The translations under genes and the position numbers were made by a program. Source: Riptortus pedestris (Eukaryota; Arthropoda; Insecta; Hemiptera; Alydidae). From it: DNA of 64,000 nucleotides. The notes beneath the pieces are model-generated. The model had not been told where the DNA came from. It worked only from the letters and a program-made list of their open reading frames with translations, and ran no database searches. The stretch spans positions 86,786,001 through 86,850,000 of the forward strand of contig CM032231.1 in assembly GCA_019009955.1 (NCBI GenBank). Direction: 5' to 3'. Shown here one piece after another: positions 45,621 through 58,470 of the stretch; the first letter of the stretch is position 1; each line of letters opens with the position of its first letter.

Positions 45621-46365
45621 TACAACCTTGCTCGAACGCTCTATGCTCAGTCGGTTCCCCCGTGTCGCCTCGTCTGAATCACTTTATGAATGTCACCTTA
45701 CTATCTTTCGTGTTCATTTCCGTGCTCACTTAAATTCACCTTCGCATATATAAACGGATAACGCTTAGTAAGTATGGAGTTTTTAACGCTCAAAATTATC
45801 TCATGATAAAAATCTGTTCACAATTATTTAGGATATATATTTTTTTACGTGACCTATATATTCAAAACTTTTCAAATATATATTTACCTTTTTTTTCAAA
45901 CATTTTTTTAAAGCTTATTTTTATTCTATTACTGAACCAAAATCCACTTGCACACCAACTCACTCATTTTCGATGACCTCCTTAAAACTTAATGAATTCG
46001 TAATTTTTAAAACAGATTAGACAATTTTGTTATCGAGTCTCATAACTAAAGTGAAATTAAATGAGTCGAACCACAATAAAACAGAAAACAAGAATGAATG
46101 TTTAAATATTAGGAAATTACCCCTCATTTTATGAAACGTAGATAAGCTTCCAGGGAGCTGTCTACATGCAAGTTAGACTCAGTCCTCACGACCCCAAAAA
46201 TGAATAAAGATTCAGCTATAAAAAGTATAAATCATAACTCAATTTGTGTATAATTCGGTAATTGCTATAATCATGCTTTCGACACATAATTTACCAATTA
46301 GCAAATTATAGCACTTTACAGAGACTTACTCGATGAATATGCACAAAACGTCCTAGATGTAACAG
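45621..46365. other. Unassigned AT-rich sequence
   Basis: Nothing recognised. Confidence 0.5.
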
Positions 46366-46441
46366 TATGTATGTGTGTGTGTGTGTGTGTGTGTCTATAT
46401 ATCACACACACACAAACATGTATAAATATAAAAATAAATAA

Positions 46442-46494
<53 letters not shown>

Positions 46495-46522
46495 GTGTGT
46501 GTGCGTGTGTGTGTGTGTGTGT
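46366..46522. repeat. Compound (TG)n/(TA)n microsatellites
   Basis: TG at 46372-46394, CA at 46404-46413, TA at 46447-46488 and TG at 46494-46522. Confidence 0.9.
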
Positions 46523-47262
46523 ATCACAATATCCGATGATCAGGGTGAACAGAACGCTGAACACGAACACGTATAAATAACTCCTTTAATATTAGAGCTT
46601 CGAAAAAATGAATAACAAATATTGTAGAACATCAATGATTTAACAAGATTAGTTCTTTATCAGTTTTCGATCTGACTCATAATAACGAAGATGTTTTAAA
46701 CTTTCGGTTTTTTATCTAAACCACCTATTCCCAGTCTGGCTGCAGCCATTCACGAATATAATATAATAATAATCATTGGTGTCGCTCGAGTACAGCATAG
46801 ACCAAACAAACATTATCAAATTACGAACGTAAAATCTTAATGGATGATGTCATCCCACAAAGTATTTGGAAGTACCTCATAAAGTAAAGATCTGCTGAAA
46901 ACCATTTTTGAGTATAAACTTAGAATAAGACGTTCCATGATATGTTCGCGTATTGTTAAAGTTCAATGTCTAAAAGTGGGGATGAAAAGTTAAAAAAGGA
47001 AGTCTTGGTTAATATTCGGACAGAGAAAAAGTTTTTAGAACAACCACTATAGCGAATTAAATTTGCAACAAGATTGGTTATATTCAAGTTTCTATCCGAC
47101 TCATAGTATTTATTTTGAATTTCCGATTTTCTCCCTCACTAACTCACCCCCTCTCACCTCGGTCTGAGTTCAGGCGTTAATGATCTTGATTTTTAGTTTT
47201 ACATGAAACGCTCATATAAATGAGCTTGGTATCGATCAACAGAAATTACGACTGGCAGAGCA

Positions 47263-47310
<48 letters not shown>

Positions 47311-47475
47311 CATATATTTACACACACACACACACACACATACACAATTTTGAACCGACGACATTTTTTGCCATCTCCTAGGTTAGATCGATGAACTTTT
47401 TAAAAAGATTTTTCGAAAATCTCATCGTGAGTACAGCCTCAATAGCTGAATCCCTTAAGGGAAATCTGCCAATAC
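46523..47475 (-). mobile_element. Family A copy, diverged, with (TA)n
   Basis: Reversed interior (TTCGATCTGACTCATAATAAC; GGTTAATATTCGG). (TA)n lies at 47268-47308 with a (CA) stretch, followed by GAACCGACGACATTTTTTGC. The left end is TGAATCCCTTAAGGGAAATC. The right-terminal hairpin is absent. A (TA)n at 47485-47524 follows. Confidence 0.7.
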
Positions 47476-47479
47476 AGAA

Positions 47480-47527
<48 letters not shown>

Positions 47528-47528
<1 letters not shown>

Positions 47529-47931
47529 TAGTGAACCCGACAGACGTCCTGCATGATATTTCAAGCGATTAGGATGTTAAATTTAATAATATTATGTTTT
47601 TAAACAAAAGCTACTTTACTATATCTCGTTTATACTTTGTTATACGAATTCAAAAATGAATATAACAAATGTTTCTCTAAATAACAAAATAAACAACTTT
47701 TATCCTGTGCATATTTGCCGAAAAACCAATAGGAAACGAGATATCATTATTTTTAATTTTATTCCTCCCTTGCAACCTTCACTCCTGCTCCATATGCCGG
47801 GCTGATTTGTGAATCTAAACCATCCAGGGCGTCACCCAAACTCATACAAAAAAAAATCATTCAAATCAGTAAAGCCGTTTAGGAGGAGTTCAGCAACATA
47901 CACACGTACAGTAGAATTATATATATAATGA
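47528..47931 (-). mobile_element. Short non-autonomous Helitron, second family
   Basis: 404 bp. 3' CTAG at 47528-47531 with GTGAACCCGACAGACGTCC. The 5' end on the minus strand is TCATTATATATATAATTCTA from 47931. Inserted between A (47527) and T (47932), directly after a (TA)n. Confidence 0.8.
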
Positions 47932-48129
47932 TATACCAGCTCGTAGGAAATATAGTTAAATTACGGACCATGTTTTCCCTGCTTGACGGGCATTTTTTTA
48001 ACCCATACCCATTGTTTTCTTTGTTTATGCTACCTCTTGGTTGGTGATAGTTTGTTCCCATTCTATACTGTCCATATACATATCTCGCAACTCTGTTTTC
48101 AGCTAAAATGAGACTTGTTTTAACAATTA

Positions 48130-49090
48130 GCAATTTATACAAGGACACATAACATAAGAGATTATGCAAGTTGCAATAACGCTGTTACTTTGTGGAAAAT
48201 TCCTACAAACTCTGCGGACTGATAACCAATTTAAATAATAACGATGTGATGAACAAACATTCATAAAAAAAGTTGTACACGAAAGGTGATTGTTCTAATG
48301 GCCCGGTCGGGTCAGACAGCTGTTCAAGATGACAAGAAGAGAAATTTAATTATTTACAAACTCTTAGCAATGAACATGAATACGTAAGACAGTCAGAAAC
48401 CTTAGTACTGTAATACCCCTCCTTACCACATATTAAATAGTTGATATCCACCATTTATGGTTCACCTACAAAACAAAAAAAAAAGGGTCGGTGCATAACA
48501 GAAAAGTACACAACATAATTCAAGCGATAAGGATTTTCCCCAGAAAACTGTAGGAAAATTACTACAAACTCTACATACTGTTAACCAATTTAAATATTAA
48601 CATTGTGAAGAACAAACATTATAAAAAAGGTTGTACACGAAAGGTCATTGTTCTAATGGCCCGGTCGGGTCAGACAGCTGTTCAAGATGACGCAACAGTT
48701 TTTCAAGTGATGTAGTCCCTCCCAGTACTGGGGAGTGGTATTGAACTCCAGGCATCTTGTCACACCCGACATCCTGTATTAGCAACATAAGCCATTCTTA
48801 GATCTTGGTGGAGTTTTTTCATGAATACTGTTCAAAATATTTTTTTTATTTCCAGCTAGGGTTTCACCAAAGGGTATATTATTATTGGCATCTCTGTAGA
48901 ATATTAAATCCATTTTGAATAAGGTAAGAGTAGTTCCAGATTTTATCTGCCAGATATGGAGTACCATGTCATTCCGACGCCTTCATTTACCCTAGGCCAT
49001 TGAAACTCTAAATAAATAAATACATTTAAGAATAATATAGAAGTATTATATTTTTAAAAATGAAAATTTATGGATTTATGATTCTAAAAT
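48130..49090 (-). repeat. Family C unit, inverted copy
   Basis: Inverse of 43164-44065. The block around GTTGTACACGAAAGGT..GGCCCGGTCGGGTCAGACAG occurs twice (near 48270 and 48630), so this copy has an internal duplication. It borders a family A copy at ~49091. Confidence 0.75.
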
Positions 49091-49797
49091 TAACCGATTT
49101 CCCTCCAAGAAGGGACTCAGCTATTGAGGCTGTATTCACGATGCGAATTACGAAAAATGTCCTTAAAAACTCCATCGATCCTACTTAGGAAATTCAAAAT
49201 AAATTTTTTACTGCGAGTCGAATAGAAGCTCAAATATTACCAATGTTGTTGCAAATTTAATTTTTTATAGTTGTTTCAAAACACTTTTTCTCCGTCCGAA
49301 TATTAACCAAGATTTTCCTTTTTTTTCTTTTCATCCCCAATTTTAGTCATTGAACTTTAACAACACGCGAACATGAAACGTCTTATTCTCGGCTTAAACC
49401 CAAATATGGTTTGCAGCAGATCTTTATGAGATACTTCCAAATACTTGGGATGACATCCATTAAGATTTTACGTTCGTGATTCGATAATGTTTGTTTGGTC
49501 AATACTGTACTCGAACTAGACCAATGATCGTATTTGTCAATGGTTGGAACCGGACTGGAAATACGGGGTTTAGAGGGAGATAAAATTCGAAAGTTCAAAA
49601 CATCTCCGTTATTATGAGTCAGATCGAATACTGATAAAGAACTAATCTTGTTAAACTATTGACGTTCTACAATTTTTGTTCTATTCATTTTTTCGATGTT
49701 CAAATATTAAGTAAGTTATTTGTTCTTTCTTGTTTTCAGCGTTCAGTACACCCGGATCATCGGATATGGTGATATCCATGGTGGGAGTATGCTACTA

Positions 49798-50732
49798 GGG
49801 TGAATCAAATATAAACGAGACTTTTCGTCTTTCGGGCACAGTAGTGGTGGGAGAACGTTCCCGCCTTTTTTGTTGTTGGGTAGGTTAGTCAGGAGTAGGG
49901 GAAGCACGTGATCTCGCCACCTCGATCGTCTCGTTGTCCACCGTGACGATGTCGGAGGAAGAGGTACCCCCGTCGACTGCGCAACGTGTCGTAATTAAGT
50001 ATCTCGCCACAGAAGGCGTAAAACCGGCCGAAATCTTGAGGAGATTGACTGCACAGTTCGGGGAAAAGACACTTTCGCGAGCCAGAACTTGGGTGCACCA
50101 CTACACCCCAGAGTCTAAACAAGCGAGTATGGTGTGGAGAAAACAAGGAGAACCTGGACCAGTGAAAGCCAAGTCACGATTGTCAGCAAGCAAGGTTTTG
50201 GCTACCGTTTTTTTTGACCAGCGTGGTTTGCTGTACCTCAATTTTTTGCATGAGCGCATGATAATTAATGCAGCCTACTACTGCGACATTTTCAGTGACG
50301 TCCGACTTGCACATCGCCGCAAAAGACGAGACGTACCGATCAGAGAAGTGGTTCTTCTCCATGACAATGCTCGCCCCCATACAGCAGCCATGACTAGGGA
50401 AAAATTGGAGCAACTGGGGTGGGAGACACTGGAACACCCTCCTTACAGTCCAGACCTGTCACCCTGTGACTTTCATGTGTTTGGCCCTCTCAAGGAAGCT
50501 TTAGGAGGCCAAAGATTCGACAGTGATGGTGAGGTTGAAGCCTATTGCGCAATTGGCTGCAGACACGACCTGAATCTTTCTACATGGAAGGAATTGGAAA
50601 GCTACATATCCTCTGGGAAAAATGTGTTTCCAAGTCAGGGGATTATGTAGAAAAATAAGCTATATTATTTTTTGCGTTTAAAATTAAAATAAATTTAAAA
50701 AAAAAAAAGTCTCGTTTATATTTGATTCACCC
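49798..50732 (+). mobile_element. mariner element with intact inverted repeats
   Basis: GGGTGAATCAAATATAAACG.. at 49798 and its inverse ending at 50732 match for about 28 bp. TA precedes the left end (49796-49797); AC instead of TA follows the right end. At 935 bp it is shorter than the usual ~1.3 kb, because of a deletion in the coding region. Confidence 0.9.
49934..50650 (+). CDS. mariner transposase with internal deletion
   Basis: 238 codons against about 345 for a complete mariner transposase. The N-terminal helix-turn-helix begins (ATEGVKPAEILRRLTAQFGEKT). It then jumps to TWVHHYTPESKQASM, which normally follows the first catalytic Asp (the DETWV motif). About 100 residues, including the second HTH, linker and that Asp, are gone, yet the frame stays open. 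The other two Asp remain in HDNARPHTA and YSPDLSPCDFHVFG, 34 residues apart, as in mariner (DD34D). The C-terminus is complete. The start is the ATG at 49934 or 49949. Without the first Asp it cannot catalyse cleavage. It could at most bind or interfere, which is untested. Confidence 0.85.
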   Translation: MSTVTMSEEEVPPSTAQRVVIKYLATEGVKPAEILRRLTAQFGEKTLSRARTWVHHYTPESKQASMVWRKQGEPGPVKAKSRLSASKVLATVFFDQRGLLYLNFLHERMIINAAYYCDIFSDVRLAHRRKRRDVPIREVVLLHDNARPHTAAMTREKLEQLGWETLEHPPYSPDLSPCDFHVFGPLKEALGGQRFDSDGEVEAYCAIGCRHDLNLSTWKELESYISSGKNVFPSQGIM

Positions 50733-50790
50733 ACGTATACCAGCACGTGGGAAATCTACTTAGTTTACACAACTCCTGCGTGTTGGGTTT

Positions 50791-52093
50791 GTTGTATGAC
50801 AATGCGTCTGCTCTGTGAAGTCAGCCAGAAGCATTATCCTCTCATTTCAATTGGGGATCAAAGAAGTCCTTGAGATATATTTATCATTTTCGGCGAAGGG
50901 AGTGTTTAGATTAAGATCATAATTTGTTCAATTTAATATAAACAAACAACACCTCTAATCCTCATAGGAGGACTGAGAAAATAAACTGCATTTTATCCTA
51001 GATGGAGAAGATAGTTTGTAAAAGATTTAATTTCATTTCTGTTTCTGATTCCGTTCCTATTGAGGCCGGTAACAACGCCCAGGTAATTATGGAAATAGAT
51101 GAAAAGGAAACTCCGCCTTCCTTCAACAATTGACTTCAATCACTTATGGTAATTTGCACTTCAATGACTCTTGTATCATTTCCGATCAAATGCCGCTAGA
51201 ATACAGCAAAACGAGCAACAAACATTCTGAGAAATAGATCCTACACGATGTTTTAATCAACCTATTGATAAGGAGTGTACTCATGATTTGATTTTTCTTA
51301 AACCCATTGAAGGCTGTTCATATCATAAAATAAAATGTTTAAACATGTGTTACATACTTTATCAAATTATTAATTTTGGCTTAGGTTGCGTAATCACTTC
51401 ATTTTAAGAACCGTATTACATCAGAATATTGCTATGGAAATATATCGCTTGAATTATGGGATTATTTTTTAAAATATGTATTTCTTTTTCAAAAACTGCA
51501 TAGGAATAGGACAAATTTTGTTGTTGACTGTTTTGTTTGTAAATATTGAGTACAAAGCGTGCCGTACATTTTGACAAATATATCTTTGTGCACCTTGGGA
51601 ATCAAATAACGTTTGAAAAATTGGAGGCTGAAAATGTATTCTACATTTACATAGACATTCACAAGGCTGTCTCGGTCAAAACAATAACTGTCTAACATTA
51701 CAATATCAGACAAGGTCACTGTAAACAAGGAACTGATGGCGATGTTTGCAATAAATGGTTGGAGAACCACAAATTATCGTATAAATCACGTGATAAATAT
51801 CTATGTTTACTTTGCAAAGTAATACTACTCAAGCAAATTGTCATAAGTGATTGATGTTGATTGTCGATAAACCAGGGAGTTTTCCTTTTATCTGATCCGC
51901 ATTTAATAGCAATTTAATCAGGACGAGGCCCTGCCAATAAAAATATGTGGAATCAAATGCTTTCACAAAGTATTCTCCAAGTAGGTTAAACCACTCCATT
52001 TGTCTACCCTCAGCATGTCTTGATCCAAGATAGGTTAATTAATTGTATTGTAGGACTGGGGTATGTCCATGGGAAAGGGAAGAATTATATTTA
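50791..52093. other. Unassigned sequence
   Basis: About 1.3 kb with no recognised element. The 93-codon minus-strand frame at 51489-51770 has no known domain. Confidence 0.45.
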
Positions 52094-53457
52094 TCTATAT
52101 TTATATATAAAATTGTAACCTCTGTCTGTACATTGATTTTTTTCGCGAATTTTCAAGATAACTTTTCGTTTCACATGTCATGGACACCATAACTGCATTT
52201 TGTTTTTTCGTGTATGTTTGTTTGTTACCTTTTCACGCATAAACGGCTGAACCGAATTTTATGGAACTTGGTATGTATATTCCTACTGACCCTACTTAGA
52301 GTTTAGGCTTTAATAATATTCTCTCAGACGAACAGGAGTGGGGGTTATAAGGGAGGCCTGAAATTAAAAATAGCGATATTTCGTTTCCTATTTGTTTTTT
52401 GGCAAATATGCACATAACAAAAGTTAGTTACTTTATTATTTAGAGTAACTTTTGTTATATACACTTTCGTCGTATACCTAAGTATAAATGAGTTATACGC
52501 TAACATTTATAGCGGGAGTCAACAATTTTATTTGGCACAAAAGAATCAACCGAACTAAATAAAACTCAGTATGTGTATTAGGACTAACGCCTTCATTATA
52601 ACATGCCATACCAACATTTCTAGGAACGGGCAGGAGTGGGGGTTGTAAGGGAGGTCTGAAATAAAAAATAGCGGTATTTCGTTTTCTATTGGGTTTTCTG
52701 CAAATATGCACATGACAAAAATTGTTTATTTTGTTATTTCAAGTAACTTTTGTTATATGCTCTTTTGTTTTATAACAACGTATAAACGAGATATACACAA
52801 AAAACTAAAGCGGGAGCCAACTATTTTATTGGGCACTAACGATTGAACCGAACTTAACAAAACTCGGTATGTGAATTAGCATTAATTCTCCCAAGATTAT
52901 AAGCTATATTCAAATATTTAGGTTCAGACGGGAGTGGGGGTTATAAGAGAGGCCTGAAATAAAAATTCGCGATATTTCATCTTCTACTTATTTTTCGGCA
53001 ATCGTGCACATAACAAAAGCTGTTTGCTTTTTATTATATTATATTTTATTATATAATTAGATTAAGTTTTGTTTTATAATTTTTTTTGTTAAATAAAAAT
53101 ACAAAAGTTGTTTATTTTGTTATTTAGAGAAATTTGCTCTACAATTCTTTTCAATGTGAACTACCAGGTACCTCACCTGGAAATATTAATTCAAATATAT
53201 GTTAATATTTTTTCCTTAATAATTCAAATCTATGCATAATGCACAGGAAACGGGAAATATGCCAATATGGAGGACAGTGAAGTCTTACATAAAAATTAAT
53301 TTTATTATTAACAAATCCACAGAAACGACGGGTATTAATCCTAAACACTGGTATGAGTAAATGTCAAAATACTGTGCAAAGTAAAGCCTTGCCAAAAACA
53401 AACCATCACCTTCCAGCCTCAAATGAATTCCCGAGCGAAGCCTGGTATCTGAGCTAG
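52094..53457 (+). mobile_element. Best-preserved non-autonomous Helitron
   Basis: 1,364 bp from TCTATATTTATATATAAAAT (5' TC at 52094, after A) to hairpin CCCGAGCGAAGCCTGG and CTAG at 53454-53457, followed by T. The interior has about four diverged copies of the ~300-bp block with GGAGTGGGGGTTATAAGGGA and AACAAAAGTT.GTT.CTTT.TTATT. No Rep/helicase coding sequence, so it is a passenger of an absent autonomous partner. Confidence 0.9.
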
Positions 53458-53619
53458 TTCATATATATACATGTATGTGTGTTCATTTTTTTTTTTTTTC
53501 ATTATAATATTTTTAATCCTTTTTTTTATTTACATAATTTTATTTATTTCTATCTCTTAGACTAAATATTTTATTATTTAAGTATTTAATTGTACAAAGC
53601 AGCCAGTGTGAATGATTGT

Positions 53620-53835
53620 CGGTTGTTCACCGCTTGAATTATGCTGAGTACTTTTCTGTTATGCACCGACCCTTTTTTTGAATCGTAGGTGAACAATAAA
53701 TGGTGGATATCAACTATTTAATACGTGGCAAGGAGGGGCATTACTGCACTGAGGTTTCTGACTGTTTGAGGTCTTATGTGTTCATGCTATTGTGTTTGTA
53801 AACAATTACATTTGTTTATATTTTTCCAAATAAAA
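53620..53835 (+). repeat. Family C unit, partial copy 3
   Basis: GCTTGAATTATGCTGAGTAC, ACTTTTCTGTTATGCACCGA and GGTGAACAATAAATGGTGG align with 43860-44060. Confidence 0.7.
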
Positions 53836-54379
53836 ATAAGATATTTTGGAAAAGTAATTGGAAGTCAGAAGTTCCGTGGACCAGAAGCTGATTTTTTGGT
53901 GTATTTTCACTTCCTGATTGTAAAATATTTGGAAATAATGATTTATATAATTTACTCTCTCAAAATCGCAGCTATAGGCACATATTAACGGTCATTGCTG
54001 TCTATATTTTTCCCCGACTTTTATATTTAACAGATTTATAGTCAATAGGTCCTTCAGAGATTTAACAGTAGGAAAATCATACTTGACCTCATTTTGAATG
54101 ATATCATAACTAGAACAAAGACCTTACGTTAGTTATTATTATAATATTAGTTCAATGACTTTTCCAATTTAAAATATTTATCAATAAAAAATTATCAGAC
54201 ATGGCGAAACAATGGCACGTGGTTATATTAATTGTTCTGGAACTATAAAAAAAAAAACAACTAAAATTGTGACTGTCACAGTTGTCAGGAATAGTTGTAA
54301 ATTTCAATATTAACATTCATTCATATTTTTATTTTTTTGTTCTTAATATATTAGTTCCAAGTAATCTTTTCACATATTA
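53836..54379. other. Unassigned AT-rich sequence
   Basis: Nothing recognised. Confidence 0.5.
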
Positions 54380-54462
54380 TTTTATTATTTATTTATTAAC
54401 GTCTACTTTGTGCTCTTAGTCCTAGACTGGTTATCTACAGATTACCTACCACCTTTTCTACA
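54380..54462 (-). mobile_element. SINE 3' fragment, decayed
   Basis: ATTTATTAACGTCTACTTTG and GGTTATCTACAGATTACC. Confidence 0.55.
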
Positions 54463-55570
54463 TATTAGACAAAAAGGTTATCATCTTTAGAGTTTAATAT
54501 TGAGAATGATTATTTACTTGTTTCAACGTTGTTAAGATATTCAATCAATTTATCATTCTATATTATGTTCTTATTAATTATACTAAAATTGCTAAAAATG
54601 TTATGGAGGAAGGGAGTTAAAGGAATTCACTTTGTGCGAGATTTTTATTAAAATCTACAACAAATCAGTCATTGTTGTTGTTTTTGTCTCTAATCATATT
54701 AATTTAAATATTTCTTTTATTGCCATTTCGTTAGAGTAATAAAAAATAGATTTTGCTTTAAAGGAAAAATATATATAGCTAATTTTGTACCAGAACAATA
54801 AATATACAAATCACTCTGCGATCATGAGATTTTTTTAATCGGTGTTAAGAATAAGGATTTTGGACTTCTTAATTTAGTCGAAGAAGCAAGTAAGCAATAC
54901 CAGGAAATTCTCAACATTGATACTGCTAGAATTTGTTAATTAAAAAAATATTTGCATTTAATTCAGGTATTTATTCAAGCATATATTCGTCGGCCGGCTC
55001 TGACTTCAGGGACTGAATAGGGGATTTTTGAGTTCGCTAGAAACCTTCCTGTTCTTACCACATGAAGACAAAGAAAATACGCCGTAAGGGAGCTGTATAA
55101 GCTCAAGAGGTTTCGTCTGATTTCTGGCACGACACTCTGCTGTTGTTAACAAGGTTTGAAATTTAAGCTGGATATGAGGTAAGATTGCTATTATGATTGG
55201 GGGTTTTACTTAAGACGGAAAACGCAAAAATGCAAATAGTCAATATTAATTAATTAATATTCAGGTTCAAGAAACATTTATAGAATAACAATTGTAGTAC
55301 ATTACTTTATGAAGGAATCGAGTTCTGTTCGAACCAAGGACAGGGATCGAAAGTACTTTCGCGACATTTTCCTTAAAGATCCAACATTTCGTTCAGACCT
55401 ATTTGCAAAGATGATTGGTTATAAAAATTATCTGTATCGTAAATGAAATATTTAGAATATAAATTGTACACACCTCTAGACGCCCACAACTTATGAGTTA
55501 GTGAACTGACGTTCAATTTAGGCAATTAATAAATTTGTTCTACAATTTCAGTTTTGATTAAGGAGTGGAA
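54463..55570. other. Mostly unassigned, faint family A interior
   Basis: ~55195-55300 (GGGGGTTTTACTTAAGACGG..) resembles reversed family A interior. Otherwise nothing. Confidence 0.4.
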
Positions 55571-55742
55571 CTGGTGGAGCTTGATATGAGTGGGCTGTAG
55601 CTGTAATAACCAGGACGTTATGTAGCCACTTATACTAACACTTACTCGTCACCAAGGAACTCTGGTTAAAATAGTTAAAGGACTGAGGATAAACCATCCC
55701 AATTGGCCTTGGTTGCTAAAAAATGAGCAATTACTTGTGTGC
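55571..55742 (+). mobile_element. Very old SINE relic
   Basis: ACTCTGGTTAAAATAGTTAAAG, GGATAAACCATCCCAATTGG and GGTTGCTAAAAAATGAGC follow the order of the SINE body at low identity. Confidence 0.3.
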
Positions 55743-56679
55743 ATTGAACAGGCTGATCATCGACATGTATCGAACCCATCGTGATGAAGCTGATTGTTGC
55801 TTTTTAATATATCTTTAAACTAACGGTCTGATAGGCGCTAAAATAGCTGTTCAAAGGGTGTTGTTATCAGAGAGATTCATCAGAGACTCTCGTTTAAAAG
55901 CCGTGTCTGCCCCATTCATTTCGACAATTAATTCTAGTTCGCTAATTACAAGCGCAAATTGGGCTAATGGCAATCTTTGAATGGCTCGTTCCGAGCGAAA
56001 CTAAAAGGTCAGAGATCAGTAGTGAATTGCTACGTCTATCTCCTTGATCCCTGCTGAGGTCAGTCAGTGTGAAACACTCAAATATTCGTATGACGTGTAA
56101 TATGATGAGCACGTGTTTTCTTGTCGGCTCAATAGAACTCCTCGACCTCAATCAAGTTGTTTGACGTTTTCTTTAATTACATGATAATTTACGTTAATAA
56201 GAGATAATTACACTAATTAAGAGAACATAGTCTGTTCCCACCGCTTTATTGACCCATATCAGGAGTAGATGTTTGTGTTCATCATACACACCAGACGAAA
56301 GCAGATAAGTGAATAAAATTGTATACGTTTTTATTAGTCTGCTCCAGACTTGGCTATAAATAAAAATGATTCTACATATTTGATTTTTATAGATTTCATA
56401 TTTTCCTTCAAACACTTAATTCCAATGCACCAATGTGCCGAGTAAGGTAGCCATTTTCTGAGCTTTTAGATTTGGGTGCCATAAATGTTGAGGGTCATTC
56501 GTTCCAGATCTTCATTCTAAAAAAGTCAAAGGATGACTACTTCGATTAGTGAAAGCTGCATTGATTGGACTTGTTTAAAGGGAAAACACTTACTTTCAAT
56601 CATTCTTGTCTGAATACTTTTTCTTTCAAGGATTCCTTTTTGAGATTCCCTTTAATTTTTAAGAAACTTGGAAATTAGG

Positions 56680-56682
<3 letters not shown>
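55743..56682. other. Unassigned sequence
   Basis: No gene or repeat recognised. Confidence 0.5.
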
Positions 56683-56752
<70 letters not shown>

Positions 56753-56777
56753 GCGTGACGGTGGTTTGGGGGGGGGG
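56683..56777. repeat. (GT)n, (GA)n and G-run
   Basis: GT to ~56719, GA to ~56750, and a run of ten G at ~56768-56777. Confidence 0.9.
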
Positions 56778-58197
56778 CGAGAAGAGAGTTAAAAACCAAT
56801 AAGGAATACATCTACTTCCTAAAATTCTTTTTTAATATTGATTTATCTGTACCCACTTATTTCTTACTTAGCGAAACGAAGTAATGTCCTAGAATTATAT
56901 CGCCAATCAGATTGGCCTTCATCGTATTCCTACAATTCTTCTCGGTACATTATTCTCGTGACTTTGACTATAATGGTGGTTCAATTAGGACATGTAAGGC
57001 ATTCAGACATAAGTCCAAAAAATCAAAAGAAATTCAAGGTTGTAAATGATTATTCCATGCATAATTAATGCGCGTCAAAATAACTATACAAATGGCAGAA
57101 CAGCATTTCGAATGAATAAGAAACGACTATTCTACACTGATGCACGATTTTCCCGAACAAGTGTCAGCAATTTTCACTTGTTTGTACGAAGTAAAGAAAA
57201 TATTGTAATTGGGAAAATTTCCTGTTTTCAGATTACAATAGAAATGTCCGGCATTTACCTTCCCTTAGCCCGTTTTGGTTAGTTTCGACGTGACTTCATG
57301 GCTTGATGATCTACTGTTTCAAGAAAAATTAAAGTTCAATTTTATTAATGGTTAAAATCGGCCCAGCTGAAGTGGGAATTTCTAGAATAGGGAAAATGCT
57401 CAGTCGTTCATTTGAATCACGGTTGAAAACTGTTACATATACTATCTTGCTAAAACTGAATTTTTCTCTACAATTGTTGTATTTACTTTGGGAATGAATT
57501 TAGCTGTAGAATTCTCCTTTTTTTCTTTTTCGCCATTTTTACATTAAGCAATTATATCACTGAATTTCTAATGATCTTGAATTTCAAGGCTTTTTAAAGT
57601 AGTGTTATTATTAAGTGGTAAATAATGCTGAATTTTCTGTGCTGAAATTATATACAGGTATCATACTTTCTGATCCATAATATTTGGAATTAATGATTGT
57701 CTCTAATGTATTTCTCTGTCACACTGAGTAGTACAAAATGCCATGGGTAAATGACTACAGGATTATCCCAATGCTAAATCAATCTAAGTTTATATTGCAG
57801 CAAATTGAAATATAGTTCGATATCTAATATTAGACGCCAAGTTCACAGTTATCTACCAATTCTTTTATCAAACGCTGACTGGTAATTTCATATACTTATT
57901 TTTATCAGTGCTGTTTACTCAGATTAGATTGTATTAGGGGCACGTTTTTGCCGTCACAATCAATACAATGTGATTATCAATATCTAAAATTTTTAAAGCC
58001 TGGATATCGTAATTTTATTATAACTTCTTATTGTCGCGTGTTATTTACATAGATGATAAGCTTCTTGTTTTGTAGTATTCCGTGTTAGACAGAACAACTA
58101 ATTATCAGTTATTTGTATATTTTATAATAGATAATTTATATTTAATGATTTAAATGATTACTTGAAATTATGATTTGTTTTTTGAACTAAATAAGTC
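56778..58197. other. Mostly unassigned AT-rich sequence
   Basis: A degenerate family A-related piece at ~57187-57400 (TTTTGGTTAGTTTCGACGTG, AAAATCGGCCCAGCTGAAGT). Frames at 56838-57068 and 57046-57282 lack domains. Confidence 0.4.
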
Positions 58198-58470
58198 ACA
58201 AAACACGTGGGGCTGTGTAAATTAAGCTGATTTTCTAAGTTCTGGCATGACACTACTTACTTATCTCTCCATATATTCTGTAGTTCATTATAAAAATCAC
58301 ATGTGTAAAAGTGGGTGGTCAATAAAATTTTAATTGTTGACATCACACAATTATTTGCATGTACCTCATCTAGTAAAGATCTGTTGAAAACAATATTGGG
58401 TATTTAAGCTTGTAATAAGACGTTTCATTACATATTTGCTTATTGTTAAATGCGATAACAAAAAGTGGTG
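58198..58470 (-). mobile_element. Family A right part, decayed
   Basis: AAACACGTGGGGCTGTGTAAATTAAGCTGATTTTC followed by long-form interior (CATGTACCTCATCTAGTAAAG; AAACAATATTGGGTATTTAAGC). Confidence 0.5.

Larger units (their letters stand above)
49091..50790 (+). mobile_element. Family A copy with nested mariner
   Basis: Left part 49091-49797 (GATTTCCCTCCAAGAAGGGA; interior long form). Right end after the mariner: CACGTGGGAAATCTACTTAG and CTCCTGCGTGTTGGG. Confidence 0.75.

Noticed and set aside
49889..50437. Minus-strand frames over the mariner
   Set aside because: They are shadows of the transposase on the opposite strand.
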